Assembly (NCBI GenBank): GCA_019894815.1
Contig: JAGXNU010000028.1
Coordinates: 1-15,031 of the forward strand
From: Promethearchaeota archaeon
GTDB taxonomy: Archaea; Asgardarchaeota; Lokiarchaeia; Sigyniarchaeales; SOKP01
DNA length: 15,031 bases
Direction: 5' to 3'
Shown: piece by piece, positions 14,313-15,031 of the stretch
Position numbering within the stretch: position 1 is the stretch's first letter
Layout: each line of letters opens with the position of its first letter
Position numbers and translations under genes: made by a program
The notes under the pieces: model-generated
Told to the model about the DNA's origin: nothing
The model's database searches: none
What the model saw: the letters and a program-made list of their open reading frames with translations, nothing else

Positions 14313-15031
14313 ATGGATTCTATAGCAACAGATAAGACAATTAGTGAAATCGCGACTAGTAAAACGTTTAAAAGCTATATTTCATTTTGGAGCGGTCAAA
14401 TGTTCTCGTTATTAGGTTCTTCAGTTGTCCAATTTGTTATTATTTTCTGGATCTTACAGATTACCAAAAGTGCTGTATACTTATCAATTGCTACTTTTTT
14501 TGCGTTCCTTCCTCAATGGATATTAGGACCTTTGGTTGGAGTTTATATAGACCGTTGGAATAGGAAATTGATTATAGCTTTATCTGATTTCTTTCAAGCA
14601 TTTACCACATTTATCATAATAATGCTTTTTTTTTTAAATGTTGAAACCGTGTGGGCTATTATCATTATTAACAGTGTTCGAGGACTCTGTCAAGCGTTTC
14701 ACTGGCCCGCAACGAATGCAATAATACCTATAATGGTACCTAAGGAACATTTGAGTAGATTAAATGGATTAAACTTTTTTTTCACAGGTATGGTTCGCAC
14801 AATTGGTCCCGTGATCGCTGCAACCCTTTTGGCTATTCTTACAATCGAACAAGTCCTATGGATAGATGTAATTACCTTTCTAATCGCTATTGCTCCATTA
14901 TTGATAATAAAAATCCCAAATGTAGTTAAAACCACATTAGACAAAGTCAAAAAACCATTTTTTAAAGATTTAGCAGAGGGCATTAAAGTTATCAGAAGTA
15001 TACCAGGACTTCTACTTTTATTATATATAGC
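14313..15031 (+). CDS. MFS transporter (drug/siderophore exporter-like), N-terminal part, runs off right edge
   Basis: The first 239 codons of a major facilitator protein are present; the family length is about 400-430 residues. A cytoplasmic N-terminus of about 22 residues is followed by six hydrophobic segments at about 23-50, 54-77, 86-108, 112-130, 155-175 and 180-200. Between helices 2 and 3 is GVYIDRWNRKLII (76-88), the MFS motif A. Residues 118-150 (IINSVRGLCQAFHWPATNAIIPIMVPKEHLSRLNG) match the helix 4-5 signature RGxxxAxxxPAxxAxxPxxVPxExLxxANxLN of the MFS_3 (EntS/macrolide exporter-like) group. It is probably a proton-driven exporter of small molecules; the substrate is unknown. It follows the SIS gene in the same direction by 118 bp with its own promoter. 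The C-terminal half is outside the window. Confidence 0.92.
   Translation, partial: MDSIATDKTISEIATSKTFKSYISFWSGQMFSLLGSSVVQFVIIFWILQITKSAVYLSIATFFAFLPQWILGPLVGVYIDRWNRKLIIALSDFFQAFTTFIIIMLFFLNVETVWAIIIINSVRGLCQAFHWPATNAIIPIMVPKEHLSRLNGLNFFFTGMVRTIGPVIAATLLAILTIEQVLWIDVITFLIAIAPLLIIKIPNVVKTTLDKVKKPFFKDLAEGIKVIRSIPGLLLLLYI

Noticed and set aside
14699..14983. Minus-strand hydrophobic open frame at the right end
   Set aside because: It is the antisense shadow of the MFS transporter, whose motif A and helix 4-5 signature are clear on the plus strand.
1..15031. CRISPR array, tRNA or rRNA genes, insertion sequence, attachment site
   Set aside because: No regularly spaced repeats, cloverleaf-like sequence, transposase motif or terminal inverted repeats were found on reading. 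The only clear direct repeat is the 20-bp tandem pair at 8061-8100.

Overview
The window looks like accessory chromosome of an AT-rich archaeon. The evidence is: a tungsten aldehyde:ferredoxin oxidoreductase; a short archaeal-type alpha-glucan phosphorylase; MtnA without other methionine-salvage genes; TATA-like boxes about 25-45 bp upstream of starts; a mix of starts with GGTGA(T)-type Shine-Dalgarno sites and starts with none; and no sigma-type promoters. The gene mix (AOR, DUF169, corrinoid/Fe-S reductase-like protein, ferredoxin-nitroreductase) and low G+C would fit a Lokiarchaeia-like Asgard archaeon. That placement is inference, because no marker gene in the window settles it. No rRNA, tRNA, CRISPR array or insertion sequence was seen.

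Left third (1-4235), a redox block. Five reading frames run leftward in the order: QueG/reductive-dehalogenase-like Fe-S protein, flavodoxin, a broken N-terminal relic of a DUF169 gene, an intact DUF169 gene, and the N-terminal 200 codons of an AOR that runs off the left edge. A ferredoxin-nitroreductase fusion diverges from the top of this run across a short spacer holding a small palindrome. All these intact products except DUF169 belong to redox families, so the block looks like a low-potential electron-transfer and detoxification neighbourhood.

Middle (4244-9377). A DUF1848 protein with a C-terminal radical-SAM-like cysteine set and a GlcD-type FAD oxidase point left. MtnA (methylthioribose-1-phosphate isomerase) and a tiny two-helix membrane protein point right. 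The membrane protein's start region is a 20-bp tandem duplication that creates a 7-codon upstream ORF. Its stop codon overlaps that of a convergent tRNA-dihydrouridine synthase.

Right third (9493-15031). A 165-aa protein resembling the non-catalytic N-terminal domain of GH20 hexosaminidases is followed by leftward genes for glucan phosphorylase, an UPF0173-type metallo-beta-lactamase-fold hydrolase, and a small Cys/His-tagged, apparently disordered protein. A double-SIS-domain sugar-phosphate isomerase-like protein and the first 239 codons of an MFS exporter point right. Several genes here handle sugars, but they are separate transcription units with no sign of one shared pathway.

The clearest non-routine observations are the DUF169 relic, the duplicated start region at 8061-8100, the CxHx6CxxC small protein, and the standalone GH20b-like domain. 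No complete new system could be demonstrated.
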